Positions 43,603 through 53,621 are shown, numbered from the stretch's first letter. The stretch: DNA of 64,000 bases from Paenibacillaceae bacterium GAS479 (GCA_900105225.1 LT629764.1:1355501-1419500); one strand, 5' to 3'. Notes: a model not told the origin generated them from the sequence alone. Made by a program: numbers and translations.

Positions 43603-43872
43603 TCACGCCTCGCGTCTGCGCGACCATACGGCCCGAATCCCAAGCCGGAACAGTAGATAGATCGCGCTCGCAGCCACCCACTGTAGTACATTCATCCACC
43701 ATTCGGGCTTGCGGCCAAACCCAACTCGGCTCTCCGCATTCACCGATCCCGTATATGCATCCGTAATTTCAGGCACGCTCAGCACAGTCAGCAGCATACC
43801 GCCGAGCACGCTGAAGATGAGCCACAGAAGCAAACCAGCCGCCATAGACTCCATAATAAAACGAAGCTTCAT
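43603..43872 (-). CDS. small two-helix membrane protein, function unknown
   Basis: Protein of 89 residues with two membrane segments (ESMAAGLLLWLIFSVLGGMLLTVL and MNVLQWVAASAIYLLFRLGIRAVW) joined by a polar loop of about 30 residues, and a basic C-terminus. The ATG is preceded by GGAAGGAAGGCGG. It lies between lutA and the divergent DUF2306 gene. I see no motif that names a family. Confidence 0.62.
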   Translation of the reverse strand: MKLRFIMESMAAGLLLWLIFSVLGGMLLTVLSVPEITDAYTGSVNAESRVGFGRKPEWWMNVLQWVAASAIYLLFRLGIRAVWSRRREA

Positions 43873-44029
43873 CCTACCGCCGCCTTCCTTCCATCTCTAT
43901 CATTTACTAAAGTATTCCATATTTAGTAAGTAGTCTATCATAGAGGTTCAAAGTTGAATAGAGCTCAATAGGCTGTTTCAAATTAGAAGCCCGAGCCTTT
44001 CTACTAACAGGATGGTACAATGACAGACG

Positions 44030-44722
44030 TTGCATTTAATGAAGAAAGGCGTGTGTACTTCATCGATGTCCTCAAAACTTACCTTGCGTTTGCTTAGCGT
44101 CGCAGCTACAGCCGTTGTCGCTTACGCGCTCTATAAAAATTACGTGCTTGATCCGCAATCCACCAGCTTCTTGAGTCGGAAACCGGATTCCGCCCAGCCG
44201 AACAGCGAGCCAGTTTGGCTCGCCGTGCTGTACGTCCATATCACAGCCGCTTGCCTGGCTACGTTATGCGGTCTGCTTGGTTTCTCTCCCCGCAGCCGCC
44301 GCTCAGGACGCGCACGAAAAGTTCATCGCTGGAACGGTTATATTTATTTTGTCAGTGTATTCATCATCTGCCTGACCTCCGGCTACATGGCTCCATATGC
44401 CACCGGCGGCAAATGGACAAGTGTACCGTTCAATCTGCTGAGTATCCTGTGGCCGGCGATTACAGTGCTCGCTATCCACAGCGCGAGGCAGCGCCGGCTC
44501 TCCGATCATAAACGCGGCATGGTTCGCAGCTATGCTTTTTGCTTCAATAACTTGACGCTGCATATGTTTACGAATTTCTTTTACAATGGGATAGGACTGG
44601 ATTATACGCTCAGCTACACACTCGCTCTCTATACGAATATCGCATTTCTGCTCGCCGCGGGCGAAGGGGCCATCCGACTGCTGAAGCTGCCAAAAGACAG
44701 CCCTATTCAGCAGGCCGGCTGA
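44030..44722 (+). CDS. DUF2306 multi-pass membrane protein
   Basis: Membrane protein with about six helices and the DUF2306 pattern (AVLYVHITAACLATLCGLLGFSPRSRR, KVHRWNGYIYFVSVFIICLTSGYMAPYA, DHKRGMVRSYAFCFNNLTLHM). Conserved His residues in helices suggest a heme or quinone-related role, as in other DUF2306/cytochrome-b-like proteins, but this is unproven. The start is uncertain: TTG 44030, ATG 44039 or ATG 44066. None has a ribosome binding site at ideal distance, though AAAGG lies 16 bases before 44066. The hairpin GAGAAACCCT/AGGGTTTCTC at 44790-44832 follows. Confidence 0.75.
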   Translation: MHLMKKGVCTSSMSSKLTLRLLSVAATAVVAYALYKNYVLDPQSTSFLSRKPDSAQPNSEPVWLAVLYVHITAACLATLCGLLGFSPRSRRSGRARKVHRWNGYIYFVSVFIICLTSGYMAPYATGGKWTSVPFNLLSILWPAITVLAIHSARQRRLSDHKRGMVRSYAFCFNNLTLHMFTNFFYNGIGLDYTLSYTLALYTNIAFLLAAGEGAIRLLKLPKDSPIQQAG

Positions 44723-44858
44723 CTTCAGCTTCAGCAACCACCCCGCTTTCAAGAAGCTGCTCTGCCTTTCCAACCGAGCAAACCCAAATACAAAGAGAAA
44801 CCCTGCCATCTTGAACCATGACGAGGGTTTCTCAATATTCAAACTCCTCCCTCTGTAG

Positions 44859-44957
44859 CGTAACGAAACTGAGAAGCCTTAGTTTCGTAAGGATGTTCGT
44901 GGACAAGCAGAAGCGCTTCCAGCTTCCTTAGTGTTGAAGCGAAGCGATAGGAACTTT
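44859..44957. repeat. nested inverted-repeat element, partial copy D
   Basis: Starts with the outer left arm CGTAACGAAACTGAGAAG, then diverges. The tail (TTAGTGTTGAAGCGAAGCGATAGG) resembles the sequence that follows copy B. The inner arms are missing, so this looks like an internally deleted element. Confidence 0.6.
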
Positions 44958-44961
44958 CACG

Positions 44962-45013
44962 AAGGGGCTGTCCCGAAAGTCATCTAATGAGTGACTATCA
45001 GGACGGCCCCTTA
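44962..45013. terminator. Rho-independent terminator of Opp operon
   Basis: Stem AAGGGGC(T)GTCC / GGAC(G)GCCCCTT with a large loop containing another pair (AGTCA/TGACT), about 45 bases after the oppC stop on the minus strand. Confidence 0.75.
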
Positions 45014-45057
45014 TTCTCGATTCTTTTTCAAGGGCAGGCTTAGGACTGGCCTTGCGG

Positions 45058-45951
45058 CTAGCTTTTCATTCGCGGATCAAGCACATCGCGCAGCCCGTCG
45101 CCCATCAGGTTGAAGCCGAGTACGGTCAGCATAATCGACAAACCTGGGAACAGCACCGTCCACGGCGCCTTCTGAATGAACTGACGTGAGTCGGACAGCA
45201 TTTTGCCCCATTCCGGCTCCGGCGGCAAGGCACCAAGGCCCAAGAAGCCAAGCGCCGCCGCTTCAATAATAGCGGTGGCAACACCGAGCGTACCCTGCAC
45301 GATAATCGGGCCGAGGCAGTTCGGCAGGATGTGATGCAGCAGGATGCGGGAGTTCTTCATGCCAAGTGAGCGCGCAGCCGTGATATACTCCTCCTCCCGC
45401 AGGCTGAGTACCCTAGCCCGGACGAGCCGGCCGAACACCGGTACATTGACGATCGCGATTGCGAGCAATGCATTTTGCAAGGAAGGTCCAAGAGCAGCTA
45501 CGATGGCGATTGCCAGCAGAATACCCGGGAACGCGAGCAGAATATCGAATAGACGCGAGATGATCGTATCGATCCACTTACCGTAGTAGCCGGCCACAAT
45601 GCCCAGCAGCGTACCAGCAGCAATCGAGCCGAGCACGGAGCTGACTCCGACCCACAATGAGATGCGAGTACCATACACGATCCTGGAGAAAATATCCCGC
45701 CCAAGATCATCGGTGCCGAACCAATGCTCGCCGCTTGGCGCTTTCAGTCGATTGATCAAATCTTGTTCCTTGTAATCAAACGGTGCTAGCCAAGGAGCGG
45801 ACGCGGCAACCAGGATGAAAAATACGATAATGCCAAGCCCAAGCATCGCCAGGCGATTTCGACGGAAGCTGCGCCAGGCATCTCTCCATGGAGAAGAAAC
45901 CTCGGCTTGCGATGGTGGCGGCACAGAAAGTTGGACAGCCGGTTGAGACAC
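45058..45951 (-). CDS. oppC: peptide ABC transporter permease C
   Basis: Inner membrane permease of 297 residues with six helices, including OppC_N (PWRDAWRSFRRNRLAMLGLGIIVFF). The EAA signature that docks to the ATPases is EYITAARSLGMKNSRILLHHILPN. It pairs with oppB to form the channel for oligopeptides or dipeptides. It starts with GTG preceded by GGAGGGGGACC and lies 12 bases after oppB in a D-F-A-B-C operon. It is the last gene before the terminator at 44962. Confidence 0.94.
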   Translation of the reverse strand: MSQPAVQLSVPPPSQAEVSSPWRDAWRSFRRNRLAMLGLGIIVFFILVAASAPWLAPFDYKEQDLINRLKAPSGEHWFGTDDLGRDIFSRIVYGTRISLWVGVSSVLGSIAAGTLLGIVAGYYGKWIDTIISRLFDILLAFPGILLAIAIVAALGPSLQNALLAIAIVNVPVFGRLVRARVLSLREEEYITAARSLGMKNSRILLHHILPNCLGPIIVQGTLGVATAIIEAAALGFLGLGALPPEPEWGKMLSDSRQFIQKAPWTVLFPGLSIMLTVLGFNLMGDGLRDVLDPRMKS

Positions 45952-45962
45952 AGGTCCCCCTC

Positions 45963-46967
45963 CTACTTGTAGCTGATTCTTGGATCGACCGCGGCGTACA
46001 GCAGATCAACCAGCAGATTGATAAGAACGAATATTAACGCAATGATCAGAATGCCGGATTGAATGACCGGATAGTCACGTGCGCTGATAGCGTCGAAGAT
46101 GTACCGTCCGATGCCAGGCCAAGCGAAAATCGTCTCCGTCAGCACCGCGCCGCCAAGCAGAAGGCCGAATTGCAGGCCGATGACGGTCAGCACAGGGATG
46201 AAGGCATTTCGCAACGCATGTTTGTAAATAACGCCTAATTGCGAAATTCCTTTGGCCTTTGCCGTACGAATATAGTCCGAGCGCAATACGTCGAGCATGC
46301 TGGAACGCGTCATCCGTGCAATGATCGCCATCGGAATCGTGCCCAGAGCGATACTCGGCAAAATGAGATGTTTCAACACGGTCCAGAACTGATCCGTGCG
46401 TCCAGCCAGCAGCGTATCGATCAGATACAGGCCCGTGACGGAATCTACTGGATCGCGCGGGTTCATTCGACCAATCGAAGGCAGCCATTTGAGCTCAAGC
46501 GCGAACAGCCACTGCTCCATTAGGCCAAGCCAGAAGATCGGCATCGACACTCCGATGAGCGCGATCAGCATGCTTGTGTAGTCGAACCAGGAATTCTGCT
46601 TCCAGGCGCTGAAAATGCCGGCATTCACACCGACGACAACAGCAAAGATCATGCTGAAAGCGGTCAGCTCCAGCGTAGCGGCGAGATAGGGAACAATCTC
46701 CTCCGCAATCGATTCCCGGGTACGGATGGAATTGCCCAAATCCCCGGTTAGCAGATTGCCGAGATAGTCACCGTATTGCACATAAAGCGGCTGATCCAGC
46801 TTGAGCTGCTCACGGAGCGCTTGCTTGGATTCATTGCTGGCCTTCTCCCCCAAAATGACATCTGCCGGATCGCCGGGAATAGCATGGATGATGGAGAACA
46901 CGATCAGCGTCATGCCCAGCAGCACCGGAATAAGCATCAGCAGGCGGCGTATCGTATAGTTCAGCAT
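45963..46967 (-). CDS. oppB: peptide ABC transporter permease B
   Basis: Membrane permease of 334 residues with six helices of the OppB/DppB family: MLNYTIRRLLMLIPVLLGMTLIVFSI, then IPGDPADVILGEKA, and the EAA loop DYIRTAKAKGISQLGVIYKHALRN. The ATG follows AAGGAGCG. It forms the membrane channel with OppC. The intergenic gap to oppA is 84 bases, the largest in the operon after the F-A gap. Confidence 0.95.
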   Translation of the reverse strand: MLNYTIRRLLMLIPVLLGMTLIVFSIIHAIPGDPADVILGEKASNESKQALREQLKLDQPLYVQYGDYLGNLLTGDLGNSIRTRESIAEEIVPYLAATLELTAFSMIFAVVVGVNAGIFSAWKQNSWFDYTSMLIALIGVSMPIFWLGLMEQWLFALELKWLPSIGRMNPRDPVDSVTGLYLIDTLLAGRTDQFWTVLKHLILPSIALGTIPMAIIARMTRSSMLDVLRSDYIRTAKAKGISQLGVIYKHALRNAFIPVLTVIGLQFGLLLGGAVLTETIFAWPGIGRYIFDAISARDYPVIQSGILIIALIFVLINLLVDLLYAAVDPRISYK

Positions 46968-47051
46968 GTTGGTCGCTCCTTGCGGTCAGCATCGCTTCAA
47001 GAAGAGAAGACGGCAGGAATGATCCTGACGTCTTCCAAGCTTCTGAGGCTG

Positions 47052-48716
47052 CTACTCAAAATAAACTTCGCTATACGGCTCCGATCCCGTCGGGGAAAGC
47101 ACATAACCTTTAATGTTGGCCTTGCCTGCGAGCAGCGGCGTGGAGTGAACGAGCGGAATCCATGGCGCATCCGCCTTGATCAGTACTTGAGCTTGCTTGT
47201 ACAGCTCCTCGCGCTTAGCCGGATCCGTCTCGGATTGTCCCTGACTGAGCAGCTTGTTCACTTCTTCATTGGAATACTGCGCGTAGTTATTGCTGCCGAT
47301 TGCGTCCTTATGCAGCAGTGTAAACAGGAAGTTGTCAGGGTCTCCGTTGTCGCCCGTCCAGCCGATCATGAACAGGTCATCCTTTTCTCCTGTTTTCAGA
47401 TCGCCCAGATAGGTCGCCCATTCCGGCGATTCAATCTTTGTCTTCACGCCGATTTTGGCAAAGTCAGCCTGAATCGCCTCGGCGACTTTTTTGCCGTCAG
47501 GCATATACGGACGAGCTACCGGCATGGCATAGAATACCATCTCTTCCGGCAGACCGTTCGGGTAACCGGCATCGGCCAGCAGTTGTTTCGCTTTTTCTAA
47601 ATCGTACGGATAATCTTGTACATCCTTGTTGTAACCAAGCGTGCTTGGCGGCATCGGATTGACGGCCGGCTCGGCCAAGCCTCCGTAGAATGCTCCGATG
47701 ATGCCTTCCTTATTGACGGCGTGGCTCAGTGCGATGCGCACCTTTGGATCGTCAAACGGCTTCTTTTTCACGTTGAAACCAACATAACCGATGTTGAAGG
47801 AAGGACGAACGATCTTCTGCAGCTCAGCGTTGCCCTCCAGCGCGGCCAGATCGTCTGGATTCACGCCTTCCATCAAATCGATCTCGCCATTCTGCAACGC
47901 TGTGAAGCGCGCCGTATTCTCCGGAATGACTGTAATAATAACGCGGTTCAGCTTGGGCAAGCCCTCTTGCCAATAATTAGGGTTTTTCTCGATCGTAACG
48001 GACTCGTTACGCTTCCATTCTTTGAAAATGAACGGGCCAGTGCCGACCGGCTCGCTCTTGAACTTGTCCTTTTTCTCCTCGATCGCTTTAGGCGAGGCGA
48101 TGCCGAAGGATGGCATGGCGATGTTCTGCAAAAACGGCGCTTGGCGCTTGTTCAGCACGATTTGCACCGTTGCAGGATCAACGGCTTTGACTTCCTTGAT
48201 AACGCGGGAGCCATCCGGACCGAACATCGAATCGTAGTAGTCGAAGGAGTCTCCCTCGAACTTGTACGGGCTCTTTGGATCAAACCAGCGGTTGAAGTTG
48301 AATACGACTGCATCGGCGTTGAAGTCAGTGCCGTCATGGAACTTGACGCCTTGGCGCAGCTTGAACGTGTAGGTCAAGCCATCCTCGGACACTTCATAGC
48401 TCTCGGCGAGAGCCGGCTGGACCTCTGTAGAGTCCGCTTTGTAAGTTAACAATCCTTCAAAAATCTGCTCTGTAACCTTGATGGACTCGCCATCGGTTAC
48501 GATAGATGGGTCAAGTGCAGCGGCATCACCGCCGCGCGCCACGATCAGCGTGTCCTGGGAGCCTGCTCCACCAGCAGACGGAGCCGGGCTAGTAGACGGG
48601 GCTTCACTTGAAGCCGGCGTACCATTGTTGGCAGCAGGCGAATTATTGCCGCTACAGCCGGTGAAGACGAGTACGGAAGCGAGCAGCAGCGCTGCTCCGG
48701 ATTGCCATTTCCTCAA
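47052..48716 (-). CDS. oppA: peptide ABC transporter substrate-binding lipoprotein
   Basis: Extracytoplasmic solute-binding protein (SBP_bac_5 family) of 554 residues. The lipobox FTGC is at the end of the signal LLLASVLVFTGC, giving a lipid-anchored protein. A flexible Ser/Pro/Gly linker (SSEAPSTSPAPSAGGAGSQ) comes before the two-lobed binding domain (ARGGDAAALDPSIVTDGES onward). Binding of di-/oligopeptides or nickel-like ligands is typical; the substrate cannot be assigned further. It starts with TTG preceded by AAGGGGAGG. It is third in the operon, between the ATPase and permease genes. Confidence 0.94.
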   Translation of the reverse strand: MRKWQSGAALLLASVLVFTGCSGNNSPAANNGTPASSEAPSTSPAPSAGGAGSQDTLIVARGGDAAALDPSIVTDGESIKVTEQIFEGLLTYKADSTEVQPALAESYEVSEDGLTYTFKLRQGVKFHDGTDFNADAVVFNFNRWFDPKSPYKFEGDSFDYYDSMFGPDGSRVIKEVKAVDPATVQIVLNKRQAPFLQNIAMPSFGIASPKAIEEKKDKFKSEPVGTGPFIFKEWKRNESVTIEKNPNYWQEGLPKLNRVIITVIPENTARFTALQNGEIDLMEGVNPDDLAALEGNAELQKIVRPSFNIGYVGFNVKKKPFDDPKVRIALSHAVNKEGIIGAFYGGLAEPAVNPMPPSTLGYNKDVQDYPYDLEKAKQLLADAGYPNGLPEEMVFYAMPVARPYMPDGKKVAEAIQADFAKIGVKTKIESPEWATYLGDLKTGEKDDLFMIGWTGDNGDPDNFLFTLLHKDAIGSNNYAQYSNEEVNKLLSQGQSETDPAKREELYKQAQVLIKADAPWIPLVHSTPLLAGKANIKGYVLSPTGSEPYSEVYFE

Positions 48717-48791
48717 TTTCTTTACCTCCCCTTAATAACAAGCGCTAAATTTAAAAAGCTATATTGCTGCAATCCCACTCCTCAACTAGCT

Positions 48792-49784
48792 TTAGGAGTA
48801 GAGATGACAAGCCGTCTGATGGCCTGGCGATACCGACTTCAGCACAGGACGCTCCTGTCGACAAATGTCCATCGCCTGCGGGCAGCGCGTATGGAACACA
48901 CAGCCCGCGGGAACATTCGCCGGACTCGGCACCTCGCCTTGCAAAATAATCCGTTCCGAAACGACGCCCGGGTTCGGGCTCGGCACCGAGGACAGCAGCG
49001 CTTGTGTGTAGGGATGTTTGGGCTGCCCGTACAGTGAGCGCTTATCCCCCAACTCCACAATCCGGCCCAAATACATGACCGCCACCCGTTCGCAGAAATG
49101 CTTGACCACACTCAGATCATGCGCGATGAACACATAGGTCAGCCCCATCTGCTCCCGTAGATCCTGCATAAGGTTCAGAATTTGCGACTGGATGGATACA
49201 TCGAGCGCAGAGACGGGCTCGTCCGCCACGATCAGCTTAGGATCAAGCATCAGTGCACGGGCAATCGCGATCCGCTGCCTCTGGCCGCCAGAGAACTGAT
49301 GGGGATAACGTTCCAGCTGCCACGCGCTCAGCCCAACCGTTTCCAAAACTTTGGCGACTCGCTCTCGGCGCTGGGCCGCTTTGCCTATACCGTGCACGAT
49401 GAGCGGTTCCTCCAGAATTTTGGAGATGCGATGGCGCGGGTTGAGCGAAGCGAACGGGTCCTGGAAAATCATCTGCATGTCTCGCCGCAGCGCTCTGAGG
49501 CTGCCGCTCTCCATGCCGGTAATATCTTTTCCGTCGAAGCGGACCTTGCCGCCAGTCGGCTCGATCAGCCGTAACAGCGAGCGCCCAGTTGTCGACTTGC
49601 CGCAGCCGCTCTCCCCTACAATGCCGAATGACTCCCCTCGGCGGACCTGGAAGCTGACGCCGTCCACCGCCTTCACCTGCCCCGACTCACGCTGCATAAC
49701 GCCGCTGCGGATCGGGAAGTACGTGCATAACTCCTCAACTTCGAGTAGTGGTTCTTGTTTGTCTTGCAGGACTGATGCGCTCAA
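48792..49784 (-). CDS. oppF: peptide ABC transporter ATPase F
   Basis: ATPase of 330 residues with Walker A GESGCGKST, signature FSGGQRQR, Walker B LIVADEPVSALD, and the C-terminal oligopeptide-specific tail (PSPANVPAGCVFHTRCPQAM) with a Cys pattern that may hold an iron-sulphur cluster. The start is the TTG at 49784, which overlaps the TGA of oppD by four bases and has GGAGGTG ahead. A TTG ten codons upstream is less likely. It energises the transporter with OppD. Confidence 0.95.
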   Translation of the reverse strand: MSASVLQDKQEPLLEVEELCTYFPIRSGVMQRESGQVKAVDGVSFQVRRGESFGIVGESGCGKSTTGRSLLRLIEPTGGKVRFDGKDITGMESGSLRALRRDMQMIFQDPFASLNPRHRISKILEEPLIVHGIGKAAQRRERVAKVLETVGLSAWQLERYPHQFSGGQRQRIAIARALMLDPKLIVADEPVSALDVSIQSQILNLMQDLREQMGLTYVFIAHDLSVVKHFCERVAVMYLGRIVELGDKRSLYGQPKHPYTQALLSSVPSPNPGVVSERIILQGEVPSPANVPAGCVFHTRCPQAMDICRQERPVLKSVSPGHQTACHLYS

Positions 49785-50770
49785 TTCGCCACCTCCTGCG
49801 TTGTGTTCAGCCAACAGCGCGACCGATGCGCCGGATTCGCCCCCGAAATCAGCTCGGGAAGCTTACTTTTGCAAACATCCATCACATGCTCGCAACGGGG
49901 TGCAAACCGGCAGCCCTCGGTAATCGAGCCAGGTTTCGGCACCTGGCCTGGGATGGAATAGAGCCTGCTCTGCTCCTCATCCATTTTAGGAATCGAGCGA
50001 ATTAGCCCTTGCGTGTAGGGATGTCGAGGGTTCGCAAAAATATCCCGAACTGCGCCTTCCTCGACCACCTTGCCGGCATACATAACGACAACCCGCTCAC
50101 ATAGTTCAGCGACAACGCCGAGGTCATGGGTAATCATCATGATGGCCGTCCCCATATCGCGGTTCAGCTTTTTCATCAAATCAAGAATCTGCGCCTGAAT
50201 TGTTACGTCCAGAGCAGTTGTCGGCTCATCAGCGATGAGCAGCTCGGGCTCGCAGCACAGTGCGATAGCGATCATGACCCGCTGACGCATTCCGCCGGAT
50301 AGTTGATGCGGATACGACCGAACGATGCTTTCAGCGCGTGCGATGCCAACCTTCTTGAGCATTTCTATGGCGCGGTTGGTCGCGTCCTTCTTGCCGATTG
50401 GCATATGTACCCGCAGCGTCTCGATAATCTGTTCCCCAATCGTGAGCAGCGGATTGAGCGAGGTCATTGGCTCCTGGAAAATCATCGATATTTCATTGCC
50501 GCGAATCTGCTTCATCCTTTTTTCACGAGCTTGGATTAGCTCCTCGCCCTTGAAACGAATCTCCCCGCCTGCATATTTGCCGGGTGGCTGTGGCAGAAGC
50601 CGCATGACCGAGAGAGAGGTGACGCTCTTGCCGCAGCCAGACTCTCCGACCACGCCGACGATTTCCCCCTTGCGGATGATCAGATCCACCCCGTCGACGG
50701 CTGGTATCACTCCACGCTCCGTTACAAAATGGGTGTGCAGGTTGTGAATCTCAAGCAAGTTGGAACCCAT
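49781..50770 (-). CDS. oppD: peptide ABC transporter ATPase D
   Basis: First gene of the operon, 329 residues. Walker A is GESGCGKSV, the signature is LSGGMRQR, Walker B is LLIADEPTTALD, and the C-terminal oligo_HPY tail (PGSITEGCRFAPRCEHVMD) is intact. I chose the ATG at 50770, which has AAAAGGGGCG upstream. Another ATG is six codons earlier. It energises uptake together with OppF. Confidence 0.95.
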   Translation of the reverse strand: MGSNLLEIHNLHTHFVTERGVIPAVDGVDLIIRKGEIVGVVGESGCGKSVTSLSVMRLLPQPPGKYAGGEIRFKGEELIQAREKRMKQIRGNEISMIFQEPMTSLNPLLTIGEQIIETLRVHMPIGKKDATNRAIEMLKKVGIARAESIVRSYPHQLSGGMRQRVMIAIALCCEPELLIADEPTTALDVTIQAQILDLMKKLNRDMGTAIMMITHDLGVVAELCERVVVMYAGKVVEEGAVRDIFANPRHPYTQGLIRSIPKMDEEQSRLYSIPGQVPKPGSITEGCRFAPRCEHVMDVCKSKLPELISGANPAHRSRCWLNTTQEVAN

Positions 50771-50788
50771 ATGCGCGCCCCTTTTCAC

Positions 50789-51217
50789 TTTAGTTCATTG
50801 ACGCATTGTTATTAAAACGCGTTAACGGAATTACTTTTTTTGAGATTTAAATCAGGTTTTACGTTAATAGTCAAAATGTTCCGTCAACTGAATATACTTC
50901 AGTATTTAAGTAAGGTTTATTAACACTGATTGTAAACCGAAAATATGGTTTTCGTAAATATTTAATAAATATTAGTAATAGTTTATATTTATTCAATAAT
51001 TGAGTTAGTATTTCTTTTGGACATGTAAAAATATAGCAAATTCAAGGGACTAAAGAATCAAATTCAGCCAAGAAAATGTAGAATAATGTAGGTAATATGA
51101 CATTGATAAAACGCTTTCAAAATCGTTTTCATACATGTTTTTGAATTTAGCCTGTAATGTGGGATGAAAAAAATTAAAAATGCTTCAAAATGAATTGTTT
51201 TTTTGGGCTTAGAAACT
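50789..51217. other. AT-rich leader region upstream of the Opp operon
   Basis: About 430 bases, strongly AT-rich, without a supported gene. It includes the predicted promoter at 51092-51120. If that promoter is used, the transcript has a leader of about 315 bases, which holds no recognisable riboswitch or T-box motif. Confidence 0.5.
51092..51120 (-). promoter_or_regulatory. Opp operon promoter with overlapping cre-like site
   Basis: On the minus strand TTGAAA (-35) and TATTAC (-10) are 17 bases apart. The sequence TGAAAGCGTTTTAT around the -35 (51104-51119) matches the CcpA cre consensus TGWAARCGYTWNCW at all but one position. A second similar site (TGAAAACGATTTTG) lies just beside it. This would make peptide uptake subject to catabolite repression. 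It is inferred, with no transcript evidence. Confidence 0.45.
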
Positions 51218-51257
51218 AAAAAACGCAGGACCCGCCGAGTAACTCGGTGAGCCCTGC
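51218..51257 (-). terminator. Rho-independent terminator of chemoreceptor gene
   Basis: On the minus strand GCAGGGCTCACCGAG pairs with CTCGGCGGGTCCTGC and is followed by GTTTTTT. It lies about 290 bases after the chemoreceptor stop. Confidence 0.7.
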
Positions 51258-51542
51258 TGTCGATTCCAAACCAAGACGGATCAAGCTGCTGCTAGTAACT
51301 GCTCCGTGCCTAATCAAGCCTGTTCCAAGTAACCGTGCCTTGTTGTGTTGAACCAAGCAACTAGCTCTCTTAGAACCGTTACCTTGTACATAAATGGATA
51401 AGCTGCGCTTCCAGATGCCTATTTACGCTATCAGGACTCCCCTCCCGCTCTCCTTCCACAGCGCAACTCTCTCGTTCAGCTTGTATAGAGGTTACCTTTT
51501 CCTTAATTATATAGAGCTGCTAATACCTTGTTGTCTAGTTAC
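51258..51542. other. 3' flank of chemoreceptor gene, no gene
   Basis: About 285 bases between the chemoreceptor stop and its terminator. It contains a degenerate copy of the reverse repeat arm (AGCTCTCTTAGAACCGTTAC at about 51363). I see no protein gene. Confidence 0.5.
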
Positions 51543-53621
51543 CTATACCTTGAAATGCGAAACCTTCTCCACTAAACTCGCAGTGCTCGCCTTGATCTCA
51601 TACATCTGCGCGACGATGCCGTTTGAGCGGTCTATCATTCCTTCGGACTTGTCGGCGATGTTTTCAGCTCCCTCTGCTCCTTCCGAGGTCGCAATCGTCG
51701 TTTCGCTGATGGCATTCAGCATATTCTGGATCGAAGCCAACAATTGCTGTGATGTCGCGCTGAAATCGGTGACCAGCGCTTCGACATCCATGGCATCCTC
51801 GCTGTATCGTACTCCAGTCTGCAGCATGTCTTCGTAATCTGGCAGCACCTTTTGCTCCATAAAGGTTAGTATATTCTCGGACGCAGACACCAACTCTTTC
51901 ACCGCCGAGCTCACGCTTGCTGTCACCTGCTGAATCTCCGAAACGGATTTGCGCGAATGCTCCGCCAGCTTGCGAATCTCGCCTGCAACAACTGCGAAGC
52001 CCCGTCCTGCATCACCGGCGCGCGCAGCTTCAATCGAAGCGTTGAGCGACAACAAATTGGTCTGAGCCGCAATTTCCAAAATAGATTTAGCCAATTGGTC
52101 AATCTGACGGATCGCTTCCGATTGTTCAATTGCCCCGCGCAGCCGCTCTCCGGCCGCTCCATACATATGCTCTGCTTCTTCACGAGATTGAAGCGCCTCT
52201 TCCTTCAACTGTAAAGCCCGGCCGTTGATCCGCACAGCGGACTCCGCACCCTCCTGGGCTTTGCGAGCCATGCTTTCTACGGCGGTTTCAATCTCGATTG
52301 TTGAGGCGTTCATCTCTTCCATCGAAGCAGCAGTTTGTTCCAAGCCTGCCGAAAGCTGTTGAGTTGTCGCCGAGACGTCGCCTATGCTCTCGTCCAGCCC
52401 GGCTGCGTTTCGTTCCGTTTGGTCGATCGCTTCCGAGATGCTGCGCGAGCTATCTGTGATGTCTCCGATCAGTCGCTGCTGAGAGGCAATGAGTTCATTG
52501 AACCCTTTTATCAGGATGACCATCTCTCCAGTTGCCTTAATATCTACTCGGGCGGTCATATCCCCCTCCATAGCCTTCCGGAATGCCGCGGTCAACACCG
52601 GGAACGGCTTCAGCAAAGCCTCGGTAATGAAGTACAGAATGGCTGAGAGCAGCAAGATGAATGCAACAATGGAACCTAAGAAAATAAGTTCGAAGCTGCG
52701 AAGCTCCTTCTCCGCAACGGACGCCGGAACGACAAGCCCAATCGCCCACTGTCCGTTCAATACTTCGTCGTAGGAGGCATATTGCATCTTGCCGTCGAGA
52801 TCCGACTTCACGACACCTGACTCACCTTGCGACATGCTTTTAGCAATCTTGCTCCAGCCTCCGCCGAGCTCGGTAACTTTTTTCTTCATCCTGTAATCGT
52901 CATTAGGATGGTAGATGATCAAGCCCGTGCGATCAGTCAAGACAGCATAACCGCTACCCTGATAGCTGAACGATCCTAACAGCTTTTCAATCCGGTCGAT
53001 AGTAATATCCACAATTGCGACACCAAGGGTTTTTCCTGCCTTATTTTTAATTATGGTGCTGACCGTGACGACAAGCTTGCCTGTACTGGAATCCACATAA
53101 GGATCGCTAATGGTCACGCCATCATTTTTTATAGTGTTCACATACCAAGGACGACTTTTCATGTCATAACCGGAAGGCATCTCAATCTCGTCATGACTGA
53201 GCAGCCGGTTCACGTTGTCCAAGCCTACATATACACGGAGAAGATCGGGTTTGTTCGCTTGGATCGAAGCAAGCGTAGAGACCATTTCCCTGTAACCGGG
53301 CGTGATCTCAGCAGCTTCAGGAGACTCTACACTTTCCATATAATTGCGAATGAACACATTTGCACTGATCAGCTCGACGCTCTCCTCGGCGGGCTTCAAT
53401 AGCGAGTGTACGCTGGTAGCAAGCTCCCTTTTCTCGTAATAAAGCACCTGGTTCAAATTAGAAATAATCAACTTTTCTGCGTGACGATAGATGACGAACG
53501 ACACGGCCAAAAAAATCAACACCGTAGCGGTGATAGCTCCGGTCAGGATCTTCCCTCTCAACCCCATATGGAGGAATCGGCTCTGTACCTTGCCTACAAT
53601 TTTGCGAATCCATTGAACCAT
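51543..53621 (-). CDS. methyl-accepting chemotaxis protein with dCache sensor
   Basis: Chemoreceptor of 692 residues. TM1 is at about 35-55, then an extracellular dCache_1 domain (about 60-300; the WYxxx pattern [31 protein letters not shown] is diagnostic of small-molecule-binding dCache). TM2 (about 320-345) is followed by a HAMP domain and the signalling hairpin [21 protein letters not shown]. It likely senses amino acids or related solutes. The start at 53621 has GGAGGGG upstream and replaces an ATG 11 codons earlier. The gene is monocistronic. Confidence 0.93.
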   Translation of the reverse strand: MVQWIRKIVGKVQSRFLHMGLRGKILTGAITATVLIFLAVSFVIYRHAEKLIISNLNQVLYYEKRELATSVHSLLKPAEESVELISANVFIRNYMESVESPEAAEITPGYREMVSTLASIQANKPDLLRVYVGLDNVNRLLSHDEIEMPSGYDMKSRPWYVNTIKNDGVTISDPYVDSSTGKLVVTVSTIIKNKAGKTLGVAIVDITIDRIEKLLGSFSYQGSGYAVLTDRTGLIIYHPNDDYRMKKKVTELGGGWSKIAKSMSQGESGVVKSDLDGKMQYASYDEVLNGQWAIGLVVPASVAEKELRSFELIFLGSIVAFILLLSAILYFITEALLKPFPVLTAAFRKAMEGDMTARVDIKATGEMVILIKGFNELIASQQRLIGDITDSSRSISEAIDQTERNAAGLDESIGDVSATTQQLSAGLEQTAASMEEMNASTIEIETAVESMARKAQEGAESAVRINGRALQLKEEALQSREEAEHMYGAAGERLRGAIEQSEAIRQIDQLAKSILEIAAQTNLLSLNASIEAARAGDAGRGFAVVAGEIRKLAEHSRKSVSEIQQVTASVSSAVKELVSASENILTFMEQKVLPDYEDMLQTGVRYSEDAMDVEALVTDFSATSQQLLASIQNMLNAISETTIATSEGAEGAENIADKSEGMIDRSNGIVAQMYEIKASTASLVEKVSHFKV

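Noticed and set aside
50789-51217. Riboswitch or T-box in the Opp leader
   Set aside because: I searched for a T-box sequence, purine or lysine-type cores and a terminator/antiterminator pair; none was visible, only AT-rich sequence.
51394-51837. Plus-strand gene of 147 codons after the Opp leader
   Set aside because: Mostly antisense to the chemoreceptor C-terminus; no ribosome binding site and a patchwork composition.
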